A stretch of DNA of 64,000 nucleotides, taken from Lindgomyces ingoldianus. Lineage: Eukaryota > Ascomycota > Dothideomycetes > Pleosporales > Lindgomycetaceae. The translations under genes were made by a program, and so were the position numbers. Shown in pieces: positions 1-12,267 of this stretch. The stretch is taken from NCBI RefSeq assembly GCF_010093535.1, contig NW_022985194.1, forward strand, positions 4,312-68,311, written 5' to 3'. Every line of letters starts with the position of its first letter. Position 1 is the stretch's first letter. The notes below the pieces were generated by a model that made no database searches, had not been told where the DNA came from, and saw only the letters and a list, made by a program, of their open reading frames with translations.

Positions 1-65
1 GATACGGGGACCCTTCGGATAGGATCCGAGCGACCCGAGATGGAACGATTCGTAGAATCGTTACA
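1..65 (-). mobile_element. LTR end of a Family F Ty3/Gypsy element (cut by window edge)
   Basis: The first 65 bases match the start of the Family F LTR in reverse complement and end in GAATCGTTACA, as do the LTRs ending at 3100 and 3357. The sequence then jumps to an internal region of another F copy; the matching interior of the second copy begins near 3640. This is best read as one F element inserted into another, with ATAGT (66-70) as the possible target duplication. The other end lies outside the window. Confidence 0.75.
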
Positions 66-2810
66 ATAGTAAAGCTTACTTATTTTTAATTAAACACTTA
101 ATTTTATAAATAAAAGTTAAAAAAAACTTATTTTTTTATATTAAAATAAAAAGCATTTACTAAAATAAAAGTAATAGTAAAGTAATAGATGTTCTTTAAA
201 CCTATTCTAGACTTCTTAATAAATAAGTAAATAAATAATTAAAGTGTCTTTAAACTATAGCTAATAAAAAAGTAGTATAATTTTAGTAGCCTTAATAAAC
301 TCTTAATGCAGTAGATTATTAAGCTACATAATTACTAAATCTAGTTCTTTTCTTATAGTGTGTTATATTATCTAATATTTAACTCTACTTCTTTATTACG
401 TGTAGGCTAATTTAATTGCATAAGTAAGAGTAGTAAAAGTTTATAAGTAGTAAAATACTTACTAAGCTATATAATTTAATTCTTTTTTATATCTAGTTAA
501 AGTTTAAAATAATATAACTATTTAACGCTAATAATATAATCTTATAAGCCTAAGTCTATAATTATAAAAAAGTAGTTTTAGATACTTCTACTATTAATTT
601 GCATATATAGGCAGATATACTAGTAGACAAAAACTTAGATTTAGTCTTAAAAGCTCTTAACTATAACTTTAAAAAGTAAATGTTAGATAAAAATATAAAA
701 GTATTAAAATAAAAACTTAGTAGTTATTAAATTAATAAATAAAAAACTATATGCACTAGTATTAACTAAAAGATTTAATTAAACTTTAATGCTTTTTAAG
801 CATAAAATAGTAAAGACTTAAAAATGTTTTCCTTTAAATAAGTATAATAAGTTAATATTTACTAGGTTATACTTATTTAAGCTTAAAATAAAAGGTTTTT
901 TTAAGTGTTTTTATTTTTTATCTAAAAAAAATCTAAGTTATAATTATTTATATTTATAAGCTTTTTCTTAGATTTTTATTACTTTACTTTAATTTTTTAT
1001 ACTTTAAGGATAGAATAATTGCTAGTAAAATGTTTTAGTTTACTATAATTATAATAGTTACTAGAAGTTATTTGTCTTTTAGGGCTAGGTATCTAGCTAG
1101 GTTAACAGTGGGTAGCTAGGGTAGATTAGGGTTGTCAGATATGCGCACCTACTGTCAAGACAGGAGGAACGCTTGACGAAAGCTGCTACATAGTACGAGC
1201 AATAAGCTCGAACAGTATGTTGCAGCATTTTGCAGCATGTTGCAGCATTTTACAGCATGTTGCAGCAAATTGCAGCATGTTGCAAGCTGGTCGCTCATAG
1301 GGCAAGTGCGTGAGGGACTCGGATCGGCAAAACGAAAAGCCGAGCAACACGAGTAGAGCAGAAAAAGGATCGATAAATCAACACGATTAATACAATCAAT
1401 CAATCATCCCATACATCATATCTAAACCCATCATTCATCTTAGGAAGCCTAGAAACAGTGCTTCAATCTGACAAGCGTACTAACATAGGTGCAGGTTAAG
1501 GTGCACTAGAATAGTATACTACTTTAAAGGTATTACTAAAAACTTTTTAAAATTAATCTATAATAGGTCTAACATTAGATTATTAAGTGTAGTTAATAGT
1601 TTACTTTAAAATAGTAAAAGTATTTCTTCTTTTTATATTATAAGCTATTAAGTAGACTACTATTATTTTAAAAAAGCTGTTTTAAGTATATTTAAAACCT
1701 AAGTTTAGTACTTTTAGGCTAAGCAGTATTTTTTTTTATAAGTAAAAGAACTATTTTAACTTTAATATAGACTCTTTAATAGCAGCACTAATAAAGTAAG
1801 CTTTAAAAGTAAAAAACACTTTTTTTTTACTTATTTTTAAAGTTTAAAATGCTTATTACACTTTTATCTTTTTATTACTAGTAATAAAGTAAGTTTATAA
1901 AAGCTTAATTATTATTTTTATATTTCTAAACTAAAAGTTATCTAATTTAGCTAGGTATCTAGGCTCTAGGTATTCCTTCGCGATACTAGCAGTGTGTCTC
2001 TATACTAACACTATGTGTGCGCGCTTACTCTAATAGTAATCTAAATTAATGTTAAGTTTATTTATAATAAAGGCTTACTATTATTTAAATATAAGTTTTT
2101 TACTATTTATAAAGTTCTTAATTTTAGGTATATATTTAGTAAAGTAGCTTTAAAAAAGCTTAAAAGTGCTTAAAAAGTTTTTTACTATTAGTATAATAAA
2201 GGTAATTTAAGGCATTATTAAAAGTAATTTAGTAGTTAGTAGAAGTTAATTAAAACTAATAGTTTTTAATCTAGTTAGCTATTTAATTTAAGCTTTTAAT
2301 TAAGTAACTTACTTTTTAAAAGCTATATTACTAAAGTTTAACTTTAAATTTAGTAGGTTTTTAGCTTTAAGTCTTATAAAAAAAGGTTTAGCTATTAAAG
2401 TTAGTAGTTATTTAGCTTTAGTAGTAAGCATTTTACTTTAGCTATAGCTAGAGCGTGTTGCAAGCTTTATACTAAGGTCTAAAAGTAATTAATAGTTAGG
2501 CATTAGTAGTTATCTTTAATTTTAATAAGTTATTAGTAGTTTTTAAGTTTCTACCTTAGCATACTTTTTATAACTTTTTTAAAAGTAATTTTAATTATAA
2601 AGGATAAAAAGTTCTAAACTTAAGAGCTTTAGTTAAAACAAAGTTTCTAAAATTTTATTTATAATAACTAAATAATTTAATATAATAGTGTATAAAAACT
2701 ATAACTAAAACTAAATTAAACACTTTTTAAAGTTAAATATAGTTAAATAAATAAATAATATAATATTATTAATAAAGCTGTTACTAGTAAAAGTAAGTTT
2801 TTTAATATAA
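66..2810 (-). mobile_element. Family F Gypsy copy 1, interior, RIP-degraded, minus orientation
   Basis: This stretch aligns along its length with the interior of the F copy at 3640-7896 and, in reverse complement, with the F copy at 28471-31100 (gag, protease and start of RT). It is extremely AT-rich with stops in all frames, and no frame stays open for long. A 341-bp solo LTR interrupts it at 1133-1473. Its 5' LTR follows at 2811. The 3' half of the element lies off the left edge or is displaced by the LTR ending at 65. Confidence 0.8.
1133..1473. mobile_element. Solo LTR (341 bp) of an unidentified retroelement
   Basis: The segment begins TGTCAGAT and ends ATCTGACA, giving perfect 8-bp inverted termini of LTR type. 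It sits in F interior DNA: the uninterrupted homologous site is seen near 6560. Flanks are AGGGT and AGCGT, a 5-bp target duplication with one mismatch. The body is GC-balanced and hardly RIPed. A second copy lies inverted at 10025-10345. Positions about 1217-1290 carry tandem copies of a 10-11-bp unit (TGCAGCATNTT type). The small reading frame inside it is not a gene. A TIR element with 5-bp duplication is a less likely alternative. Confidence 0.75.
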
Positions 2811-3100
2811 TGTAATAGCATAAATAAGACAATAGGTCTAAATGTAGTAAAAATCTACTTAGAGGCATATAAGAGTGCGTAGGGACTTAGAACCTAGGAA
2901 TGCTATTAACACCTATAGGCCTTATATAAAAGGATACTAGAAAACTACTAAGCTAGCTATAGGGGCAAGGTGCAACTAAATACATAAGGGAATAGAGGTA
3001 ACTGCAGGGGACTAGATCAAGTCATGGTCGGGGCCGATACAGGGACTCTTCGGATAGGATCCGAGCGACCTGAGATGGAACGATTCGTAGAATCGTTACA
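2811..3100 (-). mobile_element. 5' LTR (290 bp) of Family F copy 1, minus orientation
   Basis: The segment runs from TGTAATAGCA to TCGTTACA, exactly 290 bp as in the full-length F copy at 28181-28470. Most changes from that copy are C-to-T or G-to-A. It abuts the truncated LTR at 3101 directly. The next five bases, GCGGT, are base 34 onward of the adjoining LTR, so copy 1 appears to have integrated inside that LTR. Confidence 0.88.
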
Positions 3101-3357
3101 GCGGTGGGAATCCACTCAGAGGCATATGGGAGTGCGTGGGGACTTAGAACCTGGGAATTTCTATTAACACCTATAGGCCTTGTACAAAGGATATTAGAAA
3201 ACTACTAAGCTAGCTAAGAGGAGAGGTACAACTAAATACTTAGGTGAATAGGGGTAACTGCAGGGGACAGGGTTGAGTCATGGTCGGGGCCGATACGGGG
3301 ACCCTTCGGATAGGTTCCGAGCGACCCGAGATGAAACGATTCGTGAGAATCGTTACA
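3101..3357 (-). mobile_element. 3' LTR (257 of 290 bp) of Family F copy 2, minus orientation
   Basis: This is the F LTR lacking its first 33 bp, which would lie beyond copy 1 to the left of the window. It is followed at once by the reverse complement of the polypurine tract (C-rich run at 3358-3372), which identifies it as the 3' LTR of a minus-oriented element. It is less RIPed than the interior. Confidence 0.85.
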
Positions 3358-6300
3358 CTACCCCCCCCTCTGTAGGCTAATAGTCCCTATCTGCGGTGTT
3401 TAGAAAGTATTTAGAACTGCTTTAGAACTAATTTAGATAGGATACAACAAGTACGACCATCTAACTAAATTTTCCCGTCACTAAGAAATAGACTAAAAAT
3501 CTAATACTAATGTAATGCCTTTGTTATAATGTTTTTATTTAGTAGTGACTAGCGGTGTAGCTGAATACATCTTAGTACTAATAGTATTTAGATAGCAATT
3601 AGAGGTTTACTAATCCTTTAGTTTTACATTTATTATCTAATAGTAAAGCTTACATATCTTTAATTAAATGCTTAATTTTATAGATAAAAGTTAAAAAGAA
3701 CTTGTTTTTTTATATTAAAATACAAAGCATTTACTAAAATAAAGGTAATAGTAGAGGAATAGATGTTCTTTAGACCTGTTCTAGACTTTTTAACAGATAG
3801 GCAGATTAACAATTTAAGTGTCTTTAGACTATAGATAATAGAAGAGCAGTATAACTTTTAGTAGCCTTAGTAAACTCTTAATGCAGTAGATTGTTAGGCT
3901 GCATAACTGCTAAATATAGTCCTTTTTCTATAGTGTGTTTTGTTGTCTAATATCTAACTCTACTTCTTTATTACACACAGGCTAGTTTAATTATATAAGT
4001 AAAGTAGTAAAAGTTTATAAGTAGTAGAATACTTATTAAGCTATATAATTTAATTTTTCTTTATATTTAGTTAAAGTTTAAAATAATGTAACTATTTAAT
4101 GCTAATAATATAATTTTATAAGCTAAGGTTTATAATAATAAAGAAGTAACGTACTTTATAGGCAAGTTGCTTACATACCTAAGTTGCTTACTTTTGCTAA
4201 GACCCTACTACACTACTCTTTTTACACTAATGCATTTTTAATAACACTACTTAAATATGTTAAAAGAATGTTAGATGCAGCTTATACTTTAAGCTTTTAA
4301 ATAAAACGCAATACTTTTTAAGTAACACGCTACAGCTATTTATAAAGTCTTTTAAAAGATAATAAGTAACTAACATGCTAAACAACTTTTTTAAGCTAAT
4401 TATATAGCTAACTTATAAAAGCTAGATAATAACAAAAAGCAGGTAATTATTTAGCATATACTTAAGCTAAATGCGCAAGGATTTCCCCTCTAGCTAGCAG
4501 CTATAGCTAATATAGCTAATTCTTTACACGCTAAGCATAATATAGGCTATATTAGCATAAACTAGCTTAATATGTTTATTAAGCATTACTTAAAGCTTAA
4601 AGTAAAGTTTAAGCATAAGTATAACTATAAAAAAGCTTTTTATAAAAATTCTATAGTAATTTAAAGCTAGTTTAACTTTATAAAGAATATTAAAGCTAAG
4701 TATAGCATTTAAAATAATAACATATACAACTTTAATAAAATAAGGTTTATAATAGGCTAGATATCTACTAAAGTAGTTATTATAGGTTTAGAGAGATAAG
4801 GACAGCTAAAAGCAGTCTAGCTAGGTAACTAGAAGTAGACAACAGCTATCTAAGGCATTAATACTAAAGAGTAAGCTATTTTACTTTTTATTATCTTTTA
4901 AAGTAGTAACTACTTTTTAAACTAGTATAAAAAAATCTACTTTAAAATTAAGTTATTATAATCTCTAAGCGCAGCTAGACTACTAATTAGCTTAGTTTAG
5001 ACTAGTTAAAGCACTTTAATGTGCATATAAAAAAGTGTACTATTAGCAGCTACTGTCTGCTAGTTATTAATAGCTATAAAAGCTATAACTTACTTTATTT
5101 TTAGTAATACTATAAAAATAATAAAATTATTACTATTTATATACTTTTTTACTTATTACACTTTTTATAGCTACTTAATATAAGTTGTTTTACTTTTTTA
5201 AAAAAAGTGTATAAGCACTAAGCTAAAAATCTTATGCATAACTAGATTACTTATATTATAAAAATAAAGTTTCTACTATGCTTTAAAGCAGCCTATAATG
5301 CTATAATTACTTTTAGTAATATCTAAAAAGAGTTCTAAAGTGCTAAATTAGTTCTTTTTAACCTATAATAAGTTATAATAGGCTTTAATGTAAAGTTACA
5401 CACTCTATTACTACTACTACTTATATATAATAAGCCCTAGCAGTTATAAACTCTACATAATACTTTAAAACTTAGGTTATAATTAATGCTTATAAAAATA
5501 AAAATTTAAAAGTATATAAATAGTTTACTAACTTTTATAGTTAAAGTGTTTAAAAAGGTTTTAAAAAGAGTAGTAATAATTATGTATAAGCTAGTATTAG
5601 TATAATAAAAAATTACTAAGCTTTAAGTAGCTAATAAGGCTACTATGTAACATAAATTATATAAAAAAAAGTAAATTAAAGTAGAAAAAACCTTAATAAT
5701 TTAAAGAAGCCTACACTTAACAGCTTTAAAAAAGTTTAAAGCGCGTAGTAACAGAAAGAAGGCAAAAAAGCAGGTGCAAGCTAAAGTAGGTAAGCTATCT
5801 TAAAGGCGCTGCAGATAGTGCAATTAGACTAGGCATAACGCGCAAATATGTAAGTAAGAAGTAGAAGTAGTATCTAAATAATATTCTAGGATGTACTGTA
5901 CTATATAGTGCTAGAGCGGGTTGTTATAGGCTATAATAAAGTTTGTTAGGGTGGGGTCTTAGCAAAAGTAAGCGACTCAGGTGTGTGAGCAACTCGCCTA
6001 TGAAGTACGTTAGTTTTAAATGCTTCTACTATTAATTTACATGTGTAGGCAAATATACTAGTAGACAGAAACTTAGATTTAGTCTTAAAAGCCCTTAACT
6101 ATAATTTAAAAAGTAAATGCTAGATAAAAATATAAAAGTATTAAAATAAAAACTTAGTAGTTATTAAGTTAAAAAACAAGAAACTATATACACTAGTATT
6201 AACTAAAGAGTTTAATTAAACTCTAATACCTTTTAAGCATAAAATAGTAGAGACTTAGAAGTAAGTTTTTTTAAATAAGTGTAATAAGTTAATATTTACT

Positions 6301-7896
6301 AAGTTATACTTATTTAAGCTTAAAATAAAAAGTTTTTTTAAGCTTTTTTATTTTTTATTTAAAAAGATTTAGGTTGTAATTATTTACATTTATAAACTTT
6401 TTTTAAAATTTTATTACTCTACTTTAATTTTCTGTACTTTAGAGATAGAATAATTACTAGTAAAATGTTTTAGTTTACTATAATTATAATAGTTGCTAGA
6501 AGTTATTTGTCTTTTAAAGGCAGGTGTCTAGCTAGGTTGTTAGTAGGTAGCTAGGGTAGACTAGAGTACTAACATAGGTGTAGGTTAGAGTGCACTAGAA
6601 TAGTATACTACCTTAGATGTATTACTAAAAACCTTCTAAGATTAATTTATAATAAGTCTAATATTAAAATATTAAGTGTAGTTAATAGTTTACTTTAAAA
6701 TAGTAAAAGTGTTTTTTCTTTTTATGTTATAAGCTATTAAGTAGGCTACTATTATTTTAAAAAAGCTCTTCTAAGTGTATTTAAAACCTAAGTTTAGTAC
6801 TTTTAAGCTAGGCAGTATTTTCTTTTAGAAGTAAAAGAACTATTTTAACTTTAATATAAACTCTTTAACACTAGCACTAATAAAGTAAGCTTTAAAAGTA
6901 AAAAATTCTTTTTTTTTACTTTTTTTAAAGTTTAAAACACTTATTACACTTTTATTTCTTTATTACTAGTAATAAAGTAACTTTATAAAACCTTAATTAT
7001 TTTTTATATTTTTAAACTAAAAGTTATTTAATTTAGCTAGGCATCTAGGCTCTAGGTATTCCTTTATAATACTAGCAGTGTGTCTCTATACTAACGCTAT
7101 GCGTGCGCGCTTACTCTAATAGTAATCTAAATTAATATTAAGTCTATTTATAATAAAAGCTTACTATTATTTACATATAAGTTTTTTACTATCTATAAGT
7201 TTCTTAATTTTAGGCGTGCATTTAGTAAAGTAGCTTTAAAAAAGCTTAAAGGTGCCTAAAAGGTCTCTTACTATTAGTGTAGTAAAGGTAATTTAAGGCA
7301 TTATTAAAAGTAATTTAGTAATTAGTAAGAGTTAATTAAGACTAATAGTTTTTAATCTAGTTAGCTATTTAATTTATGCTTTTAATTAAGTAACTTAGTC
7401 TTTTAAAGCTATATTACTATAGTTTAACTTTAAATCTAGTAAGTTTTTAGCTTTAGGTTCTATAAAAGAGGGTTTAGCTATTAAGGTTAGTAGTTATTTA
7501 GCTCTAGTAGTAAGCATTTTGCCTTAGCTATAGCTAGAGCGTGTTGCTAACTTTATACTAAGGTTTAAAAGTAGTTAAAAGTTAAGCATTAGTAGTTATC
7601 TTTAATTTTAATAAGTTATTAGTAGTCTTTAAGTTTCTATCTTAGCGTACTTTTTATAACTTTTCTAAAAGCAATTTTAATTATAAAAGATAAAAAGTTC
7701 TAAACTTAAAAGCTTTAGTTAATAAAAAGTTTTTAAAATTTTATTTATTCTAACTAAATAATTTAATATAATAGTATGTAAAAACTATAACCTAAACTAA
7801 ATTAAACACTTTTTAAAGTTAAACATAGTTAAATAAATAATTAATATAATATTATTAATAAAGCTGTTACTAGTAAAAGTAAGTTTTTTAATATAA
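3358..7896 (-). mobile_element. Family F Gypsy copy 2, interior, RIP-degraded, interrupted by a Fot1 element
   Basis: The interior runs in reverse from the polypurine tract at 3358 to the 5' LTR at 7897. It shares long blocks with copy 1 and with the reverse complement of 28471-35090, but is internally shorter than the 7.2-kb copy, so it carries deletions. A Fot1/pogo transposon splits it at 4147-6012. No intact gag or pol frame survives. Confidence 0.82.
4147..6012 (+). mobile_element. Fot1/pogo-like DNA transposon, family X (1.87 kb), RIP-inactivated
   Basis: About 55-60-bp terminal inverted repeats start ACGTACTTTATAGGC and end with the complement, flanked by TA duplications (4147-4148, 6011-6012), as in Tc1/mariner-type elements. 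Plus-strand translation shows a decayed pogo/Fot1 transposase. An N-terminal psq/CENP-B-like stretch lies near 4270-4450. A remnant of the DDE motif lies near 4722-4757 (YNFNKIRFIIG, where active relatives have YNFDETGF); D-to-N and E-to-K are G-to-A changes expected from RIP. It sits in F copy 2. Other family X copies are at 20058-23789 and a 3' fragment at 40430-40735. Confidence 0.9.
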
Positions 7897-8034
7897 TGTA
7901 ATAGTATAGGTAGAATAATAGGTCTAAATGCAGTAAAAATCTACTTAGAAGCATATAAAAGTGCGTAGGGACTTAGAACCTAGGAATTTCTATTAACACC
8001 TATAGGCCTTATACAAAGGATATTAGAAAACTAC
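7897..8034 (-). mobile_element. 5' LTR of Family F copy 2, left part (138 bp)
   Basis: The LTR starts TGTAATAGTATAGG and stops abruptly at 8034. The remaining 152 bp are found 32 kb away at 40213-40364; 138 + 152 = 290 bp, the exact LTR length. The break is the insertion site of element A, and ACTAC at 8030-8034 is repeated at 40208-40212 as its target duplication. Confidence 0.92.
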
Positions 8035-8655
8035 TGTTACAATCTTAACTCTAGAAAAATAGTGTCTAAAGAACTCTAGGCCTAAAGAGAGGGTTAGAAG
8101 TGCCGAGGGAAGAGAACTTAGCCTTAGACAGGTGTACAGTCTGCTAGAGCGTGGTTACTAGGGCAAGGAGGTGCAGCTAACTATAGTTTGCCCTTTAACA
8201 GCAGTATAAGGTGCTTAGGTTAAACAGTTCCTAGTAGGAACAAGAGAGAAGGTATATAGAGTGTAAAATATATAATTAGATTACTTTTTATTAAAAAAGT
8301 AGTAATGCTACTTAGTTTATATAATTAATAAACTAACTATTAATTATAGCTTTTAAGTAAAGTTAGAATCTTAAACTATATACATAGGGTTGCATGTCTT
8401 TATATGTTTTGCATGCTATTGCATGCAGCGCATCTCTAGCATGCAATTGCATGCACTGCATACATTTGCATGCAAGTGTTTCCTTTCTATTAGATAACAC
8501 ATTCTGCTGCGCATTAGTCTAGCAGCTTAGTCTATTCCTTGTCTGTTAAGTTACATAACTTATTAGGTAAGGAATTAAAGACTTTCTATCCTTAATTATT
8601 TAAACAATAGAGTACTGCTAACTAGTTGCTTATAGTCTAATTATAAATTATAACA
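8035..8655 (-). mobile_element. 3' LTR (621 bp) of element A, heavily RIPed
   Basis: The segment begins TGTTACAATC and ends TTATAACA. It aligns with 39590-40207 throughout. It contains a cluster of GCATGC/TTGCATGC motifs at about 8386-8480. Its outer third (about 8480-8655) has lost most CpA, TpG and many CpG dinucleotides compared with the right-hand LTR, where the same bases are largely intact. Confidence 0.9.
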
Positions 8656-10024
8656 TGTAGGCTCTTTTCTTTATTAGTGTTTTTACTATTCTGCTTACAC
8701 TGTTGCAAGTGTTAGAATTTTCTTTTATTTAGTAAGTGCCTTTTTATAAACACTTTTTATATGTTTATCTCTTTTAACTATACCTTACTAGTCTTATTAT
8801 TCCTCTAGTTTTAAGCAATAATTGCGCGCTATTGCCTGTCTTAATCCCCTTTACTATACAAAAATGCGGCTATGTAGTCCCTATTGCTTAAGTAGTTTCT
8901 TCTATGTTTTAACCTTATTATTTAATAAGTGTGTAGAGTATGTTTAAAAGAGAAGTTACTGCAACACTTTTATTTCTAACACTACATAAAATTATTTAGA
9001 AAAAGAGAAAGAGAAACTTCTTTAAAAGATAAAAATTACTTAGGCTTAACAAAAGCAAGAAGAGAAGCGTAATTTATAAAAAGTAAAAAAGGAGGCCTAG
9101 AGAGAAGCAAAGTGTTATGCTAAAAGTCTATAGGTTTTACAGGTAGCTTATGCTTGTAAGGTTTAATGCTAGAAGCAGCTTAACTTACTAAAAGATTAAA
9201 AGGTAAAATATCTAAAAAGAGACTTTTTATCTCTAAATAAGATTAAAGCACTAGAGGCAGAGGCAGTAGGCCTTTCTCCTTCTTAGCCTGTGTCTAGGGA
9301 CTGTAGGCTTCTTACATCACAGCTATTTAGTGCTGTTGCATAGGCTTTAGCTAGCAATAGTGTTTTCTAGTCTAGGGAACTTTCTCTAGGCTAGTTCTAG
9401 TTAGAAGAGATGTCTAATAATTTTAAAAAAGCTATAGAGCATTTATTAGGTTTTTAATAAACATCTATATGATTTTACTAGTAGAGTATTCTTTTTATTT
9501 TACTAGAAATTATTTTCTGTTTCTAGCGTTAAGTATCTATTTAATATTATATTTTACTTCTATGTCTTACTAGCTAATCTTTAAAAAAGAGATTTTATTT
9601 AATGCTTTTTTAACCTTTAAGATGTAAAACTATAAGTGTATACACATATCTTTTAGTAGCTTAAGCTTACAGTTGTCTTATTATGTTTACAGCACCTTAT
9701 ATAGTTCTATGTGTTTTTCTGTAAGCTTGTAAAAATGTCTAGAGGTACAGAGGTTCTTTGTCTTAAAATAAATATAATCTCTAGAGTAGATTTCTAGTCT
9801 AGGTTGTTGTGTGTTATTTACATATTATTCTATTATTTTTTAGCTAGCCTTAGCTTTAATTACTAACTTTTAGTAAAATTTTAATAAGTTTAATAAATAG
9901 TTAACTAATTTTAGTAGGTCTATAGATTAGTTCTTATAAAGTGTGTAGTAAGAGTAATAGCTAAAGTTAGCTTTATAAAAGGTTTTCTTTGTTATAGTAG
10001 ATTCTACTCTGTTAATAGTAAGTT
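8656..10024 (-). pseudogene. Element A pol C-terminal region (integrase/chromodomain side), decayed
   Basis: In reverse complement this matches the 3' end of element B (37200-38080), including a chromodomain-like segment near 9400-9600. Stops occur in every frame. No independent gene is seen. Confidence 0.65.
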
Positions 10025-10345
10025 TGTTAGATTGAAGCACTGTTTCTAGGCTTCCTAAGATGAATGATGGGTTTGGATATGATGTATGAGATGATTAATT
10101 AATTGTATTAGTTTATCAATCCTTTTTCTGCTCTACTCGTGTTGCTCGGCTTTTGTTTTTCCGATCCGAGTCCCTCGCGCACTAGCCCTATGTGCGACCA
10201 GCTTGCAACATGCTGCAAAATGCTGCAAAATGCTGCAACATGCAGCAATTTGCAGCAACATACTGTTCGAGCTTATTGCTCGTACTATGTAGCAGCTTTC
10301 GTCAAACGTTCCTCCTGTCTTGACAGTAGGTGCGCATATCTAACA
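10025..10345. mobile_element. Solo LTR (321 bp), inverted copy of the one at 1133
   Basis: Begins TGTTAGAT and ends ATCTAACA, with perfect 5-bp target duplication AAGTT (10020-10024, 10346-10350). It is the inverted homologue of 1133-1473. It is 20 bp shorter, consistent with fewer units of the TGCAGCATNTT array (10204-10262 here). The internal short reading frame is chance. Confidence 0.82.
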
Positions 10346-10799
10346 AAGTTATGCTATAAAAAGCTATTCTGCCTAGTTATCTTAGTTATAGAACATGTAC
10401 TTTCTTAAATACCTTTTTATCTTAGCATTTGCTTATTTAGTCTGTCTATCTATTTACAGGTAATATGCTGTAGATGGTTTATGTTCTATGCCTAAGTGCT
10501 TTACAGCAGCTTTCTAGAACTTACTAGTAAATAGTTTATCTCTATTAAAGATAATAGTTTATAGGCATCTATAAACTAGAACTACATTTTATTTAAATTT
10601 ATATATAGATTTTTTAGCTATTATAGTTTTTTCTAAGAGCTAAGTGTGTAGGAATTTTGTAGTTTTATTTAATATAACTATTATTATATTATAAAGCCTT
10701 TCTATGCTAGGTTTGCATAACAGTAGAAGCCTAGTTATAAAGTCTATAGTTATTATTATCTATAGCTATATAAAGGCTTTAATAAGTTGTAAGTGTCTA

Positions 10800-11919
10800 T
10801 AACGTACCTAACGGGTTGGCCGGCCACACGGGTTAGCCGGCCACTTTTGCCAAGCCCCCACTAAAACCACCCTATTCTCTCGCAAAACAGCCCACTTTAG
10901 CCCTGTATAAAGTAATACAACACAAGATATTATTTAGAGTCTACTTCTACTACTTACTTACACATACACAAGTTATGCCTAGTCTAATTGCACTACCTGC
11001 ATTGCCTTTAACTTAGCTTACCTTCTTTAGCGCGCACCTGCGTCTTTAGCTTCTTCTTATTACTACGCGCTCTAAACTCCTTTAGAGCAGTTAGACAAGC
11101 CCTATCCTTAACTATTAAGGTCTTTTCTGCCTAAATCTACTTTTTTTTTATGCAATCTACGTTATGTAGCAGCTTTATTTGCTGCTTAAAGCTTTGTAAT
11201 CTTATAGCTTACTCTATTACATTAATGCCTTAGATAACTGTTGTCTACTTTTTATTACCTTACTATATTACCTTTAGCTGTCCTTATCTCTCTAAAGCTG
11301 TAACAACTGCTCTAGTTAATATCTAGCCTATTATAAAGCCTAACTTGTTAAAGTTATACCTGTCTTTATCTTAGATACTGTACTTAGCTTTTATGTTAGC
11401 TACTAGGCAAAACTAGCCCTAGATAACCTTTAGATCCTTATAAAGTACTCTCTTATAATTATACTTATAATTAAACTTTATTATAAACTTAGGGCAGTGC
11501 TTAACCTACATACTAGTCTAGTTTAAGCTAACCTAGCCTAGATTGCGCTCTGCAGGCAAGGAATTAGCTATATTAGCTATAGCTGCAAGCCTAGGGGGAA
11601 ATCTGCGCGTAATAAGCTTAAGTATATACTTAATAACTACCTTCTTCTTAAGCTTAGTTAGATTCCTTAATTTAGGCTAGCATTCTGCTTATAAAGGCTG
11701 TCTAGCGCGTTAATTGCTTAGTGTTGTGTAAGAGACATTATAGATAGCTGCAGCGCGTTGCAAGGAGAGTTTTAAGTCTTATTTAAGAGCCTAAAGAGCA
11801 AGCTATATCTAACGTTCTTTAGAAGATTTAATCTAGTGTTGTTGTTAAGGCATTATGTAGATAGGTAGAGTTTAGTAGGGGCTTGGCAAAAGTGGCTGGC
11901 TAACCTGTTAGGTACGTTA
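10800..11919 (-). mobile_element. Fot1/pogo-like transposon, family Y, internally deleted (1.12 kb)
   Basis: Termini ACGTACCTAACGGGTTGGCC and its complement are flanked by TA duplications. Each end carries a doubled GGTTAGCCGGCCAC motif. The element is the inverted equivalent of the 1.85-kb family Y copies at 14491 and 21483 but lacks about 730 bp of the transposase interior. Transposase remnants read on the minus strand. RIP is milder than in other copies. Confidence 0.9.
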
Positions 11920-11957
11920 TACTTTATGCCTTTTAGAATTATTTTTATTATAAATAT

Positions 11958-12267
11958 TGTAACGATTCTCGTTCCATCTCAGGTCGCCCGGAACCCATCC
12001 GAAGGGTCCCCGTATCGGCTCCGACCCTGGCTCGACCCTGACTCGACCTGGCCCCGACTCTGCCCTGCCCCCTGCTGTTACCCCTATTCCCTTATGTATT
12101 TAGTCGCACCTCGCCCTGTAGCTAGCCCAGTAGTTTTCTGATATCCTACGTACAAGGCCTATAGGTGTTATTGGTATTCCTAGGTCTCTAAGTCCCCACG
12201 CACTCCTATATGCCTCTAAGTGGATTCATACTGCATTTAGACCTATTGTCTTGCCTGTGCTGTTACA
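11958..12267 (+). mobile_element. 5' LTR of mini-F
   Basis: TGTAACGATTC to GTGCTGTTACA, 310 bp. It retains a GC-rich core and few RIP changes. The small open frame over it is not a gene. Confidence 0.9.

Noticed and set aside
1155..1403. Open frame of 82 codons (minus)
   Set aside because: Lies wholly inside a solo LTR; its counterpart in the second copy reads a different frame.
8386..8480. GCATGC cluster as a separate satellite
   Set aside because: It is part of element A's LTR and occurs at the same place in the right LTR.
10139..10408. Open frame of 89 codons (plus)
   Set aside because: Starts inside the inverted solo LTR and runs into element A; no conserved protein.
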